DNA of 64,000 bases from Rhodoplanes serenus (lineage in GTDB: Bacteria; Pseudomonadota; Alphaproteobacteria; Rhizobiales; Xanthobacteraceae): positions 186,001 to 250,000 of the forward strand of contig WNKV01000004.1 of NCBI GenBank assembly GCA_009720755.1. Direction: 5' to 3'. Each line of letters begins with the position of its first letter. Positions within the stretch are counted from its first letter, which is position 1. Positions 51,344 to 60,940 of this stretch are shown in pieces. The notes under the pieces are model-generated. The model was given only the letters and a program-made list of their open reading frames with translations, was not told where the DNA came from and searched no databases. The position numbers were made by a program, and so were the translations under genes.

Positions 51344-52849
51344 GTGGGGTCGGGCCACGGAGGCCGGGACGGCCGGCAGGGTGGTGCCGCGGGGGCGGGC
51401 GGGCAGGTGCGCCGGCCACGGCGCGCCGTGGCGGCGCTCGCCGTGGTGCTCGGCCTGTCGGGGTCCGTGGCGGGCTGCTCCTCGTGGATCGCCGGCCTCG
51501 ACCACACCGGCAGCGTGCCGCGCGAGCCGCGCAAGAGCGGCGAGCCGTCGACCCCGGCCCAGCGCGAGCACCGCCGCATCCTCGCCTCCTACGGGGGCGC
51601 CTATCGGGACGCCCGGCTGGAGGCGATGATCGCCGCCATGGTGGACCGGCTGGTCGCCGCCTCGGAGCGGCCGGACCTCCGCTACAAGGTGACGATCCTC
51701 GATTCGCCCGCCATCAACGCCTTCGCGCTGCCGACCGGCGATCTCTACGTCACCCGCGGCTTGGTGGCGCTCGCCAACGACAATGCCGAGCTCGCCGCCG
51801 TGCTGTCGCACGAGATGGCGCATGTGCTGGCGCGCCACGCCGCCATCCGCGAGGATCAGGCCCGGCGCGTCGCCTCGGCCACCCTCGCCTCCGGCGACCC
51901 GGCCGACACCACCGGAGCGCTGGCGCTCGCCCGCACCAAGCTCGCCATCGCCAGCTTCTCGCGCGCCCAGGAGTTCGAGGCGGACGGCATCGGGGTCGGC
52001 ATCGCGGCCCGCTCCGGCTTCGACCCGCACGGCGCCCCGCGCATCCTGTCGGCCATGGGCCGCTTCGCCGCCCTGCGCTCGGCCGGTGGCACCGACGCGC
52101 GCTCGCTCGATTTCCTGTCGTCGCATCCGGCCACCCCGGAGCGCATCGAGAATGCCTTGGCCAACGCCCGCCAGCATGCCGCCGGCAGCCGCGACCGCGC
52201 CGCCTTCCTGGCCGCCGTCGACGGCATGGTGTACGGCGAGGACCCGGTCGAGGGCTTCGTGCGCGGGCGCCGCTTCCTGCACCCCAAGCTCGGCTTCGGC
52301 TTCACGGCGCCGGAAGGGTTCACCCTGGAGAACACCGCCCAGGCCGTCATCGGCAGCCGCGAGGGGGGCGACCAGGCGCTCCGACTCGACATCGTGCGGC
52401 CGGCCGGAGACCCGTCGCTCACCGCCTATCTGACGTCGGGCTGGATCGAGAACATCGACACGGGCTCGATCGAGGAGACCACGGCGGGCGGCTTCCCGGC
52501 CGTCACCGCGACCGCCAAGGGCGATCCGTGGTGGTTCCGGGTCGTGCTGATCCGCAACGGCGCCGAGGTCTACCGCTTCGTCTTCGCCGCCAAGACCCGC
52601 ACCCCGGAGGCCGACCGGGCGTTTCGCGAGTCGGCCAACTCGGTGCGCCGGCTGTCGCTCGCCGAGGCGCGCAGTGCCAAGCCGACGCGGCTCGCGGTCG
52701 TCACCGTGCGGCCGGGCGACACGGTGGAGCGGCTGGCCGCCCGGATGGCGCTGCCGGACCGCCAGGTCGAGCGGTTCCGGGTGCTCAACGGTCTCGGCCC
52801 GGCCGACGCGCCGCGGCCGGGCGATCAGGTGAAGCTCGTCGTCGAGTGA
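51344..52849 (+). CDS. M48-family metallopeptidase lipoprotein with LysM-like tail
   Basis: The 501-residue product is a Zn peptidase probably anchored to the envelope. The lipobox SVAGC gives lipidated Cys45. The catalytic motif is HEMAH (His156, Glu157, His160), and the third ligand Glu is in SRAQEFEADGIG. The C-terminal about 50 residues (VVTVRPGDTVERLAARM...RVLNGL...PRPGDQVKLVV) resemble LysM. BepA/YfgC-type proteins of this kind handle outer-membrane protein quality control. The start is GTG 51344, with GGAGGAG close upstream. Confidence 0.88.
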   Translation: MGSGHGGRDGRQGGAAGAGGQVRRPRRAVAALAVVLGLSGSVAGCSSWIAGLDHTGSVPREPRKSGEPSTPAQREHRRILASYGGAYRDARLEAMIAAMVDRLVAASERPDLRYKVTILDSPAINAFALPTGDLYVTRGLVALANDNAELAAVLSHEMAHVLARHAAIREDQARRVASATLASGDPADTTGALALARTKLAIASFSRAQEFEADGIGVGIAARSGFDPHGAPRILSAMGRFAALRSAGGTDARSLDFLSSHPATPERIENALANARQHAAGSRDRAAFLAAVDGMVYGEDPVEGFVRGRRFLHPKLGFGFTAPEGFTLENTAQAVIGSREGGDQALRLDIVRPAGDPSLTAYLTSGWIENIDTGSIEETTAGGFPAVTATAKGDPWWFRVVLIRNGAEVYRFVFAAKTRTPEADRAFRESANSVRRLSLAEARSAKPTRLAVVTVRPGDTVERLAARMALPDRQVERFRVLNGLGPADAPRPGDQVKLVVE

Positions 52850-52881
52850 CGCCGGCCTCGGCGTGGGTCCCGCCGTCGCCG

Positions 52882-53472
52882 TCAGACGAAATGCACGGCA
52901 TGCGGCGCGAACAGCCCAATGCCCATGAACACGATGCCGAGCACCCCGATGCCGCCGGCCGCCCAGGCCAGCGCCATCATGCCGGTGATCACCGCGGCCG
53001 AGCACATGACGATGCCGATCTGGAACGCCGCCGAGGCGACCTCGTAATGGTGATAGCGGGCGAGCGCGGTGTCGCGCTCGTGCTCCAGGCTCTCGGCGTG
53101 GGCGCGCAGCTCCTTGCGGCCGTCCTTCTCCTTGGGGTCGGACTCGTAGCGCGCCACCGTGGCCCGCCAGGCGTCGATCTGCTTGCGCAGCGCCGCCTTC
53201 TGCTCCTCGGTCGGGGCCACCGCCACTTGCAGCTCCATCGCCTCGGCGGCGGCGCGCAGCGAGGTCTGCCGCACCGTCTTGGCCTGGAAGAAGTTCCAGG
53301 TGTCGGACGCCTTGATGTTGAGGCCGATGGCCTCGGTCTGGGCGCTCTTGCCGAGGGTCTCGGAGAACGCCAGGAACAGGGCGATCACCGCGATCAGGAG
53401 GGCGATCTGCTTGTTGTGGCCGGCGGCGTGCTCGGCGTGCTCGTGGTGCTCCAGGGTCTCGTGCGAGCCCAT
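52882..53472 (-). CDS. DUF4337 membrane protein
   Basis: The 196-residue product has a His-rich N-terminus (ETLEHHEHAEHAAGHN), one membrane helix (KQIALLIAVIALFLAFSETLG), then NIKASDTWNFFQAKTVRQTSLRAAAE and a charged coiled region. Two C-terminal helices follow (IGIVMCSAAVITGMMALAWAAGGIGVLGIVFMGIGLF). This is the DUF4337 layout. Function is unknown; the N-terminal histidines may bind metal. Confidence 0.8.
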   Translation of the reverse strand: MGSHETLEHHEHAEHAAGHNKQIALLIAVIALFLAFSETLGKSAQTEAIGLNIKASDTWNFFQAKTVRQTSLRAAAEAMELQVAVAPTEEQKAALRKQIDAWRATVARYESDPKEKDGRKELRAHAESLEHERDTALARYHHYEVASAAFQIGIVMCSAAVITGMMALAWAAGGIGVLGIVFMGIGLFAPHAVHFV

Positions 53473-53571
53473 GCAGTGTGTCCCCCTCCGGCGTGACGTG
53501 CCGCACGCATGTAGCGGACCCGGCGGCGGGCGCAAGAGGTGTCCATGGACCGGGGGTCGCGGCGGGTGCCG

Positions 53572-54606
53572 CTACCGGCGCGGGTGGGCGGCCCGGTACA
53601 CCTCCAGGAGGCGCTCGCTGTCGATCCCGGTGTAGATCTGGGTGGTCGACAGCGAGGCGTGGCCGAGCAGCTCCTGGATGGCGCGCAGGTCGCCGCCGCG
53701 CATCAGCAGGTGGGTCGCGAAGGAGTGGCGCAGCGCATGCGGGGTGGCGGTGTCGGGCAGGCCGAGGGCGCCGCGCAGCCGCTCCATGACGAGCTGGATG
53801 ATGCGTGGCGACAGCGGCCCGCCCTTGGCCCCGACGAACAGCGGCCCGGTGTCGGGCAGCGCGTAGGGGCACAGCGCGACGTAGTCGGCGACCGCCTGGA
53901 GCACCGGGCGCAGCACCGGCACCATGCGGCGCTTGTTGCCCTTGCCGGTGACCACGATGACGTCGCCGGCGCCGGGCGCCGGCACGTCGCGCCGCCTCAA
54001 CCCCAGCGCCTCGGAGATGCGCAGCCCCGAGCCGTAGAGCAGTGCCAGCACGGCGGCGTCGCGCGCCAGCACCCACGGCTCGCGGGCCTCGCCGGCGCGC
54101 AGGTCGACGTCGGTGATCCGCCGGGCGTCGCCGATGGCGAGCGGCTTTGGAAGGGTCTTCTCTACCTTGGGGGCGCGCACCGCGGCGAGCGCCGTGATCT
54201 CGGCCAGCCCGTCGCGGGCGAGCAGGCGGGCGAAGGAGCGCATCCCGGCGAGCGAGCGCATCAGCGAGCGGCCGGCGACGCCCGCGCTGCGGCGGGCCGC
54301 CAGGAAGGCGCGGATGTCGGCGGTGGTCAGGCGACCGAGCGCCGCCAGCGTCACCCGGCCGCCCAGATGCTCGGCCAGGAAGGCCAGCACCTGGCGGACG
54401 TCGCGCCCATAGGCTTCGACCGTCTTGGGCGACATCCGCCGCTCGGCACCGAGATGGACGAGCCAGCGCTCATAGGCGGCCGACACCTCGGGCGCCGCGA
54501 ACGGCAGGTCGATCCCGCTCGGCTGCACCTCGCTGGGCGGTGCCCCGCTTGGCGGTGCCCCGCTCGCCTTCGTCCTCGCCATCGCGGTCCCCGCTCGCCT
54601 TGACAT
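53572..54606 (-). CDS. xerC: Tyrosine recombinase XerC
   Basis: XerC acts with XerD at dif to resolve chromosome dimers. The 344-residue product has an N-terminal SAM-like core-binding domain and the catalytic domain with all active-site residues: Arg in GSGLRISEAL, Lys in TGKGNKRR, HxxR in HALRHSF, His in LGHASLSTTQ and the nucleophile Tyr in IYTGID. ATG 54606 is used; ATG 54582 (MARTKAS) is an equally good start. It is divergent from priA, as in many alphaproteobacteria. Confidence 0.9.
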   Translation of the reverse strand: MSRRAGTAMARTKASGAPPSGAPPSEVQPSGIDLPFAAPEVSAAYERWLVHLGAERRMSPKTVEAYGRDVRQVLAFLAEHLGGRVTLAALGRLTTADIRAFLAARRSAGVAGRSLMRSLAGMRSFARLLARDGLAEITALAAVRAPKVEKTLPKPLAIGDARRITDVDLRAGEAREPWVLARDAAVLALLYGSGLRISEALGLRRRDVPAPGAGDVIVVTGKGNKRRMVPVLRPVLQAVADYVALCPYALPDTGPLFVGAKGGPLSPRIIQLVMERLRGALGLPDTATPHALRHSFATHLLMRGGDLRAIQELLGHASLSTTQIYTGIDSERLLEVYRAAHPRR

Positions 54607-54662
54607 GGCCCCATATTCGGGGCGGATCGTTCACCTTTCGTCAACCGCCGGGGTTCGTGCGC

Positions 54663-56834
54663 ATGGCCCGCCGCATCGTCGACGTGCTGGTTCCGGTCGC
54701 GCTCGACCACCCGTACTCCTACGCGGCCGGCGACCTGCCGGTCGCTGCCGGCGATGTCGTGCGGGTGCCGCTCGGCCGGCGCGAATGCACCGGCGTCGTG
54801 TGGGGCGACACCGCCGCGCCCGATCCACGCCTCGACAACCGCATCAAGGAGATCGCCGCCAAGCTCGACGTGCCGCCGCTCAACCCCGAGCTGCGCCGGC
54901 TGGTCGACTGGGTGGCCGGCTACACGCTGGCGCCGCGCGGCATGGTGCTGCGGATGGCGCTGCGCATGGGCGAGGGGCTCGGCCCGGCGCGCGAGCGGGT
55001 CGGGGTGCGGCTCGCCGGGCCGCCACCCGAGCGGATGACGCCGGCGCGCGCCCGCCTGCTGGCCCTCCTCGCCGACGGCCTGGTGCGTGCCAAGGGCGAC
55101 GCCGCCCGCGAGGCCGGGGTGTCGGCCGGCGTCGTCGACGGGCTGATCGACGAGGGCACGCTGGCGACGGTCGTGCTGCCGCCCGATCCGATCGCCGGCG
55201 CGCCCGACCCCGGCTTCCGGCCGCCCGCGCTGTCCGACGCCCAGGCGACCGCCGCGGCGGCGCTGCGCGAGGCGGTCGCAGCCGCCGACTTCTCGGCGCT
55301 GCTCGTCGACGGCGTCACCGGCTCGGGCAAGACCGAGGTGTATTTCGAGGCGGTGGCGGAGGCGGTGCGCCGCGGCCGCCAGAGCCTGATCCTGATGCCG
55401 GAGATCGCCCTCACCACCCAGTCGCTCGACCGCTTCGCGGCCCGCTTCGGGGTGCGTCCGGCCGAGTGGCACTCGGAGGTGTCGCCGCGTCGTCGCGCCC
55501 GCACCTGGCAGGCGGTCGCCGAAGGCAAGGTGCCGGTGGTGGCGGGCGCCCGCTCGGCGCTGTTCCTGCCGTTCCGGGATCTCGGCCTGATCGTCGTCGA
55601 CGAGGAGCACGACCCCGCCTACAAGCAGGAGGACGGGGTGCGCTACCACGCCCGCGACATGGCGGTGGTGCGGGCCAGCATCGCGAAGATTCCGATCGTG
55701 CTCGCCTCGGCGACACCGTCGGTCGAGACCGAGGTGAACGCCCGCAAGGGGCGCTACCGGCGGCTGCCGCTGCCGCAGCGGTTCGGCGGCCAGGCGCTGC
55801 CGCATGTCGAGGCGATCGATCTGTCGCGCGAGGGGCCGCCGCGCGGCCGCTGGATCGCGCCGCGGCTCGCCGAGGCGGTGAAGCTCGCCATCGAGCGCCG
55901 GCAGCAGGCGCTGCTGTTCCTCAACCGCCGCGGCTACGCGCCGCTGACCCTGTGCCGCGGCTGCGGCTATCGCTTCGCCTGCCCGCAATGCGACGCCTGG
56001 CTGGTCGATCATCGCTTCCGCCGGCAGCTCGTCTGCCATCACTGCGGCTTCTCGACCGGGCATCCGGCCGCCTGTCCGAACTGCGACGCGACCGACTCGT
56101 TCGTCGCCTGCGGACCGGGGGTCGAGCGGCTCGCCGAGGAGGTCGGCACGCTGTTCCCGCAGGCGCGCGTGCTGGTGATGTCGAGCGATCTCCTCACCGA
56201 CGTCGACACGCTGCGGGAGGAGCTGCGCTCGATCGAGGAGGGGCGTGTCGACATCGTCATCGGCACCCAGCTCGTCGCCAAGGGGCATCATTTCCCGCGC
56301 CTCAATCTGGTTGGCATCGTCGACGCCGATCTCGGCCTCGCCAACGGCGATCCGCGGGCTGCCGAGCGCACCTTCCAGCTCCTCGCCCAGGTGGCCGGGC
56401 GGGCGGGGCGCGAGGAGGGGCAGGGCGTCGGCCTGATCCAGACCCACCAGCCGGAGCATCCGGTGATGCGGGCGCTGATCGCCGGCGACCGCGAGGCGTT
56501 CTATGCGAGCGAGATCGCCACCCGCGAGCGCACCGGCTATCCGCCGTTCGGGCGGCTCGCCAGCGTCATCGTCTCGGCCGCGACGCGCCCAGCCGCCGAG
56601 GCGTATGCGCGAAAGCTCGCCGCGGCGGCGCCGCGCGACGAGCGGGTGCGGCTGCTCGGCCCGGCCGAGGCGCCGGTGTCGCTGTTGCGCGGCCGCCACC
56701 GCTTCCGCCTGCTGTTGAAGGCGCCGCGCGGCCTCGACCTGTCGGGCTATGTGCGCGACTGGCTCGCCGCCGCTCCGAAGGTGACCGGCGACCTCGCCCG
56801 CGAGATCGATATCGATCCGATGAGCTTCCTGTGA
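54663..56834 (+). CDS. priA: Primosomal protein N' (replication restart helicase)
   Basis: The 723-residue helicase has the N-terminal 3'-DNA-binding domain (RRIVDVLVPVALDHPYSYAA), Walker A GVTGSGKTEVYFEAV, DEEHD box, and the zinc cysteines in CRGCGYRFACPQCDAW, CHHCGF and CPNCDA. The C-terminal helicase motifs (GTQLVAKGHHFPRLNLVGIVDAD, GRAGR) are also present. It is normal in length and complete. Confidence 0.95.
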   Translation: MARRIVDVLVPVALDHPYSYAAGDLPVAAGDVVRVPLGRRECTGVVWGDTAAPDPRLDNRIKEIAAKLDVPPLNPELRRLVDWVAGYTLAPRGMVLRMALRMGEGLGPARERVGVRLAGPPPERMTPARARLLALLADGLVRAKGDAAREAGVSAGVVDGLIDEGTLATVVLPPDPIAGAPDPGFRPPALSDAQATAAAALREAVAAADFSALLVDGVTGSGKTEVYFEAVAEAVRRGRQSLILMPEIALTTQSLDRFAARFGVRPAEWHSEVSPRRRARTWQAVAEGKVPVVAGARSALFLPFRDLGLIVVDEEHDPAYKQEDGVRYHARDMAVVRASIAKIPIVLASATPSVETEVNARKGRYRRLPLPQRFGGQALPHVEAIDLSREGPPRGRWIAPRLAEAVKLAIERRQQALLFLNRRGYAPLTLCRGCGYRFACPQCDAWLVDHRFRRQLVCHHCGFSTGHPAACPNCDATDSFVACGPGVERLAEEVGTLFPQARVLVMSSDLLTDVDTLREELRSIEEGRVDIVIGTQLVAKGHHFPRLNLVGIVDADLGLANGDPRAAERTFQLLAQVAGRAGREEGQGVGLIQTHQPEHPVMRALIAGDREAFYASEIATRERTGYPPFGRLASVIVSAATRPAAEAYARKLAAAAPRDERVRLLGPAEAPVSLLRGRHRFRLLLKAPRGLDLSGYVRDWLAAAPKVTGDLAREIDIDPMSFL

Positions 56835-56972
56835 GGGCGGCGCCCGGCGGCGTGTCCCGGGCGGAGCACGACGCGGCGCGTCGTGCGGAGATCCGGGACA
56901 CGGGGCGTGCTCAGCCGACAGGGTTGTGGGGCCGGCGACGCCGCCCTACCTTGAGTATCTCAGGAGTCCGCC

Positions 56973-57233
56973 ATGGCCGATCTGGAACGACTGATCGTCG
57001 CGCTGCCCGCATCCCAGGCGAACGCGGTTCGCTCCGCCGTCGCGACAGGTGAGTATTCCTCGCCGAGCGAGGTCCTGAGCGATGCGCTCCGGGTCTGGGA
57101 GCAGCGGCGGGTGCGCGAGACCGAGGTGTTGCGGCGACATTGGGACGACGGCAAGGCCAGCGGACTCGCCGGTGCACGGGACGCCGCGACGGTGATCGCC
57201 GAGGAGAAGGTGCGAAAAGCCGGCCGACCGTGA
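56973..57233 (+). CDS. parD: ParD/CopG-family antitoxin
   Basis: The 86-residue product has a ribbon-helix-helix-type N-terminus (LIVALPASQANAVRSAVATGEYSSPSEVLSDALRVWEQR), the ParD antitoxin pattern, and a charged C-terminal tail that normally binds the toxin. Its stop overlaps the toxin start (GTGA). The pair would regulate its own promoter in the 138-bp gap after priA. Confidence 0.88.
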   Translation: MADLERLIVALPASQANAVRSAVATGEYSSPSEVLSDALRVWEQRRVRETEVLRRHWDDGKASGLAGARDAATVIAEEKVRKAGRP

Positions 57234-57538
57234 TTCGCCTCGTCTACACTCGCCGGGCCGACGCCGACATCCGTGCCGTCTGGCGCCATGTCGCGGCCGA
57301 GAACGAGCCGGCTGCGGATCGCATCCTGATCGCCTTGATGGACAGGATCGAGAGCTTGCGGCGCCATCCGCGCCTCGGTCCCCGGCGTCCCGATATCCGG
57401 CCGGCGGCCCGCGTGCTCGTCGAAGGCCATCATCTCGTTCTCTACGAGCTCCATCCCGACACCGACGACGGTCCGGTCGACTGGATCGAGGTGGTCGGCA
57501 TCTTGGATGGTCGCCGCGATCTCGCGTCCTTGTTCTGA
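57230..57538 (+). CDS. parE: ParE/RelE-superfamily toxin
   Basis: The 102-residue product has the RelE/ParE fold pattern: RLVYTRRADADIRAVWRHVA, ADRILIALMDRIESLRRHPRLGPRRPDIRPAARVLVEGHHLVLYEL and IEVVGILDGRRDLASLF. ParE toxins inhibit gyrase. The start is GTG 57230, overlapping the antitoxin stop. The pair looks intact. Confidence 0.88.
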   Translation: MIRLVYTRRADADIRAVWRHVAAENEPAADRILIALMDRIESLRRHPRLGPRRPDIRPAARVLVEGHHLVLYELHPDTDDGPVDWIEVVGILDGRRDLASLF

Positions 57539-57565
57539 GACCCATCGTCACGAGCCCACCGCCCG

Positions 57566-57961
57566 CTACCCTGCCGCCTCCACGGTGACCACCTGGAAGG
57601 TGTGCAGCTCGCCGTCCTCGTCGCGGATCGAGACATACTCGCCGGGCTCGAAGGCGTGGGCGCCGAAGCGGTAGCCGGCCTCGTCGTCGGTCTCGGCCGT
57701 CTGGTCGTAATCGAACACCCAGCGGGCATGCTCCTTGCCGCCCGGCTTGTGGACCAGCCGGCCGATCTCCTCGTCCTCGCCCCAGAAGCGGCGCACCCGG
57801 CAGCGGTCGCGGTGCTTGTGCCACAGCTCGGCATCGATGTGGCCGTCCGGACGCAGCGGTGCCACGAACTCGTAGCCGTGCCGCGCCGAGCCGAGCGGGA
57901 ATGCCTTGGAGCGGGCGAGATTCATCCGGATGCGCTTGAACGTGTGCGGCAGCTGGGGCAT
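57566..57961 (-). CDS. Conserved hypothetical protein
   Basis: The 131-residue soluble product starts MPQLPHTFKRIRMNLARSKAFPLGSARHGYEFVAPLRPDG and contains WHKHRDRCRVRRFWGEDEEIGRLVHKPGG, a Tyr/Asp block WVFDYDQTAETDDEAGYRFGAHAFEPGEYVSI and a final ELHTFQVVTVE. It reads as a folded small domain with one Cys, but I cannot place it in a family. It is convergent with the parDE pair. Confidence 0.7.
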   Translation of the reverse strand: MPQLPHTFKRIRMNLARSKAFPLGSARHGYEFVAPLRPDGHIDAELWHKHRDRCRVRRFWGEDEEIGRLVHKPGGKEHARWVFDYDQTAETDDEAGYRFGAHAFEPGEYVSIRDEDGELHTFQVVTVEAAG

Positions 57962-58151
57962 GGCGGCTCCTCTCGGCTCCTCCGGTCGGCGACATCGCGC
58001 GCCGCCCGTATTATGATTCTCGCGCGCCGCGCACGCCCGTCCCTTGATCTGGATCGTGTCGGCAGCCTGGACTTGCGGATCAGCCACGGTGTCGCGCTGT
58101 TGCGGCGTCGCGGCAGGGCCGCCGGCGTCCGGAAAGGAGCCGCACGCATCG

Positions 58152-59738
58152 ATGAGCAGCCGCCGCCCCGATCGGCCGGACACTGCGCAGGACTCCGTGC
58201 TGGCGTTCCTGATGGACCCGTCCACCCACGGCGGGACCGCCGTCGTTCGCATCGACACCCATGCGGCGGTGGTGGTTCTGGCTGGCGCTCGCGCCTACAA
58301 GATCAAGCGGGCGGTGCGCTTCCCGTTCCTCGACTTCTCGACGCTCGACCGCCGCCGGGCCGCCTGCGAGGCCGAGATCGTCGCCAACCGGCCGTTCGCG
58401 CCGGAACTCTATCGCGGCGTCGTCGCCATCACCCGCGAGGCGGACGGCCGGCTGGCCTTCGGCGGCACCGGCGAGCCGGTCGAGTGGGCCGTGGTGATGG
58501 AGCGCTTCGACGAGACCCGCACCCTCGATCGCGTCGCCGACCGCGACGGCATCGGCCTCGATCTCGCCGACACGCTCGGGCGTGTGGTGGCGGCCGCCCA
58601 TGCCCGCGCCCCGGTGGTCGACGCCGCGCCGTGGGTCGCGGCGCTCGGCGACTACGTGGCCCAGAATGCCGCCGCCTTCGCGGAGCGGCCCGAGCTGTTC
58701 GACGCGGCCGCCGCCGAGCGGCTGACGCGGGCCGCCGCGGCGGCGCTCCACCGGCTGACGCCGCTGCTCGCGGCGCGGGGCGCGGCCGGGCTGGTGCGCC
58801 GCGGCCACGGCGATCTCCATCTCGGCAACATCGCGTTGATCGACGACCGGCCGGTGCCATTCGACGCGCTCGAGTTCGACCCGCTGGTCGCCTCCGGCGA
58901 CGTCCTCTACGACCTCGCCTTCCTGCTGATGGATCTGTGGGAGCGCGGCCTGTGCGCCGCCGCCCATGCGGTGCTCGACCGCTGGCTCGCCGAGACCGGG
59001 CGGGTCGAGGATCTCGACGCGCTCGCGGCGCTGCCGCTGTTTCTGTCGCTGCGCGCCGCCATCCGGGCCAAGGTGACGGCGGCGAAGCCGGCGCCCGCCG
59101 GCGGCGCGGCCGCCCGCGACGCGGCGGCGCGCACCTATTTCGCCCTCGCCTGTGCCCTGATCGCGCCGCCACCGCCGATGCTGGTCGCGGTCGGTGGGCT
59201 GTCGGGCACCGGCAAGTCGGTGCTGGCGCGGGCGCTCGCGCCCGATCTCCTGCCGGCCCCCGGCGCGGTGGTGCTGCGCTCCGACGTGCTGCGCAAGGCG
59301 CTCGCCGGCGTCGGCGAGACCACCCGGCTGCCGGCCGATACCTACACGCCCGCGGTGACCGCGCGCGTCTATGCCGAGCTCGTCGCCCGGGCCGGGCGGG
59401 CGCTCGCGGCCGGCCACGGCGTGGTGGCCGATGCGGTGTTCGCCACGCGCGCTGAGCGCGACGCGATCGCGGCGGCGGCGCGCGAGGCCGGCGTGCCGTT
59501 CCGCGGCCTGTTTCTCGTCGCCGATCTCGCCACCCGGCTGGCGCGGGTCGACGGCCGCCGAGCCGATGCGTCGGATGCCGACGCGGCGGTCGCCCATCGC
59601 CAGGACAGCTACGATCTCGGCCGCCTCGATTGGCCCGTGGTGGACGCTGGAGGAACGTCGGCCGAGACGCGGGCGCGCGCCGCCGCTCTGCTGCCGGCGA
59701 CCCGCGACGCGGCCGTGCCCGCCGTGCCATCATTGTGA
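58152..59738 (+). CDS. APH-like kinase fused to P-loop ATPase
   Basis: The 528-residue two-domain protein has an N-terminal aminoglycoside-phosphotransferase-like fold (VVLAGARAYKIKRAVRFPFLDFSTLDRR; catalytic loop RRGHGDLHLGNIALIDD; metal site FDALEFDP). The C-terminal AAA_33 P-loop kinase has Walker A GGLSGTGKSVLARAL, followed by RSDVLRKALAGV and VVADAVFATRAERD. Fusions of this type are widespread, but the substrate is not known. ATG 58152 is used. It precedes an MFS pump by 24 nt, probably in one unit. Confidence 0.85.
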   Translation: MSSRRPDRPDTAQDSVLAFLMDPSTHGGTAVVRIDTHAAVVVLAGARAYKIKRAVRFPFLDFSTLDRRRAACEAEIVANRPFAPELYRGVVAITREADGRLAFGGTGEPVEWAVVMERFDETRTLDRVADRDGIGLDLADTLGRVVAAAHARAPVVDAAPWVAALGDYVAQNAAAFAERPELFDAAAAERLTRAAAAALHRLTPLLAARGAAGLVRRGHGDLHLGNIALIDDRPVPFDALEFDPLVASGDVLYDLAFLLMDLWERGLCAAAHAVLDRWLAETGRVEDLDALAALPLFLSLRAAIRAKVTAAKPAPAGGAAARDAAARTYFALACALIAPPPPMLVAVGGLSGTGKSVLARALAPDLLPAPGAVVLRSDVLRKALAGVGETTRLPADTYTPAVTARVYAELVARAGRALAAGHGVVADAVFATRAERDAIAAAAREAGVPFRGLFLVADLATRLARVDGRRADASDADAAVAHRQDSYDLGRLDWPVVDAGGTSAETRARAAALLPATRDAAVPAVPSL

Positions 59739-59762
59739 GCCCCGATCCGGAACAGCCTTCGC

Positions 59763-60917
59763 ATGACCATCGACCCCCGCCGCGTCGGCGTCGCCCTCGC
59801 GGGATACTGCGCCTTCCTCAATCTCTATGCCCCGCAGGCCCTGCTGCCGGCGCTCGCCCAGAACTTCGGCGTGACCGCCGCCGAGATCAGCGCCGTGATG
59901 ACGGCCGGCACCTTCTCGATCGCTCTCACCGGACCGTTCACCAGCGCCATCGCGGATCTCCTCGGCCGCAAGCGGGTGATCGTCATCGCCATGCTGGCGG
60001 TGGCGCTGCCGACCCTGATGGTGGCGCTCGCCGCCGATGTGCGCGAGATCATCGCCTGGCGCTTTGTGCAGGGGCTGGCGCTGCCGCCGGTGTTCACCAC
60101 CGCGCTCGCCTATGTGGGCGACGAGTGGCCGCCCGCCGAGGTGCCGGGCGTCGCCGGCATCTACATGATGGGCTCTAGCCTCGGCGGCTTCTCGGGCCGT
60201 CTGATTCCGGGCCTGCTCACCGACCTCGTCGGCTGGCGGCCCGCCATCGGCACGCTGGCGCTCATCACCGTCGCGTGCGCGGCGGCGTTCGCCGTGATGA
60301 TGCCGCGTGAGCGGCACTTCGTTCGCTCCGAAGGTGTGATGGCGTCGCTGCGCCAGATGGTGCGCCACGTCGTCGATCCGCGCCTGGTGCCGATCTATGC
60401 GGTCGGCTTCGGCGTGCTGTTCAACTTCATGGCGGTGTTCACCTATGTGAACTTCCACCTGGCGGCGGCGCCGTACTTCTTCACGCCGGCGATGCTCGGC
60501 ATGGTGTTCTTCACCTTCCTGGCCGGCTCGGTGACGGTGCCGCTGATCGGCCGCGCCGTCGCCGTCTTCGGCCGGCGGCGCTTCGTGCTGGGCGTGCTGG
60601 CCGTGTGGGTGGCGGGGGCCCTGCTGCTGCTCACCGGGCCGCTGTGGAGCATCCTGCTCGGCCTCACCCTGTGCGCCACCTGCGGGATGATGTGCCAGGG
60701 CGTGTCGACCGGCGCCGTCACGGCGACGGCCACGGTCGGCCGCTCGTCGGCGGTCGGCCTGTACATGACGGTGTTCTATGTGGGCGGCAGCGCCGGCGCG
60801 TCGCTGCCGGGTCTCGCCTGGGCGGCCGGCGGCTGGCCCGCGACGGTCGCCATGGTGGTGGCGGTGATCACCGGGATGGCGACCGTGGTGGCGCTGTTCT
60901 GGCGCGAGCCCGCCTGA
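59763..60917 (+). CDS. MFS transporter (arabinose-efflux-like)
   Basis: The 384-residue membrane protein has about 12 helices. The inter-helix loop between helices 2 and 3 reads SAIADLLGRKRVIVIAML, the MFS motif A region. Helix 4 and 5 motifs (LPPVFTTALAYVGDEWP) and SSLGGFSGRLIPGLL are also present. Length and layout fit a drug/sugar efflux type. The substrate is unknown. Confidence 0.87.
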   Translation: MTIDPRRVGVALAGYCAFLNLYAPQALLPALAQNFGVTAAEISAVMTAGTFSIALTGPFTSAIADLLGRKRVIVIAMLAVALPTLMVALAADVREIIAWRFVQGLALPPVFTTALAYVGDEWPPAEVPGVAGIYMMGSSLGGFSGRLIPGLLTDLVGWRPAIGTLALITVACAAAFAVMMPRERHFVRSEGVMASLRQMVRHVVDPRLVPIYAVGFGVLFNFMAVFTYVNFHLAAAPYFFTPAMLGMVFFTFLAGSVTVPLIGRAVAVFGRRRFVLGVLAVWVAGALLLLTGPLWSILLGLTLCATCGMMCQGVSTGAVTATATVGRSSAVGLYMTVFYVGGSAGASLPGLAWAAGGWPATVAMVVAVITGMATVVALFWREPA

Positions 60918-60940
60918 TCCGGCGCGAGCCGGCCCGGTGC

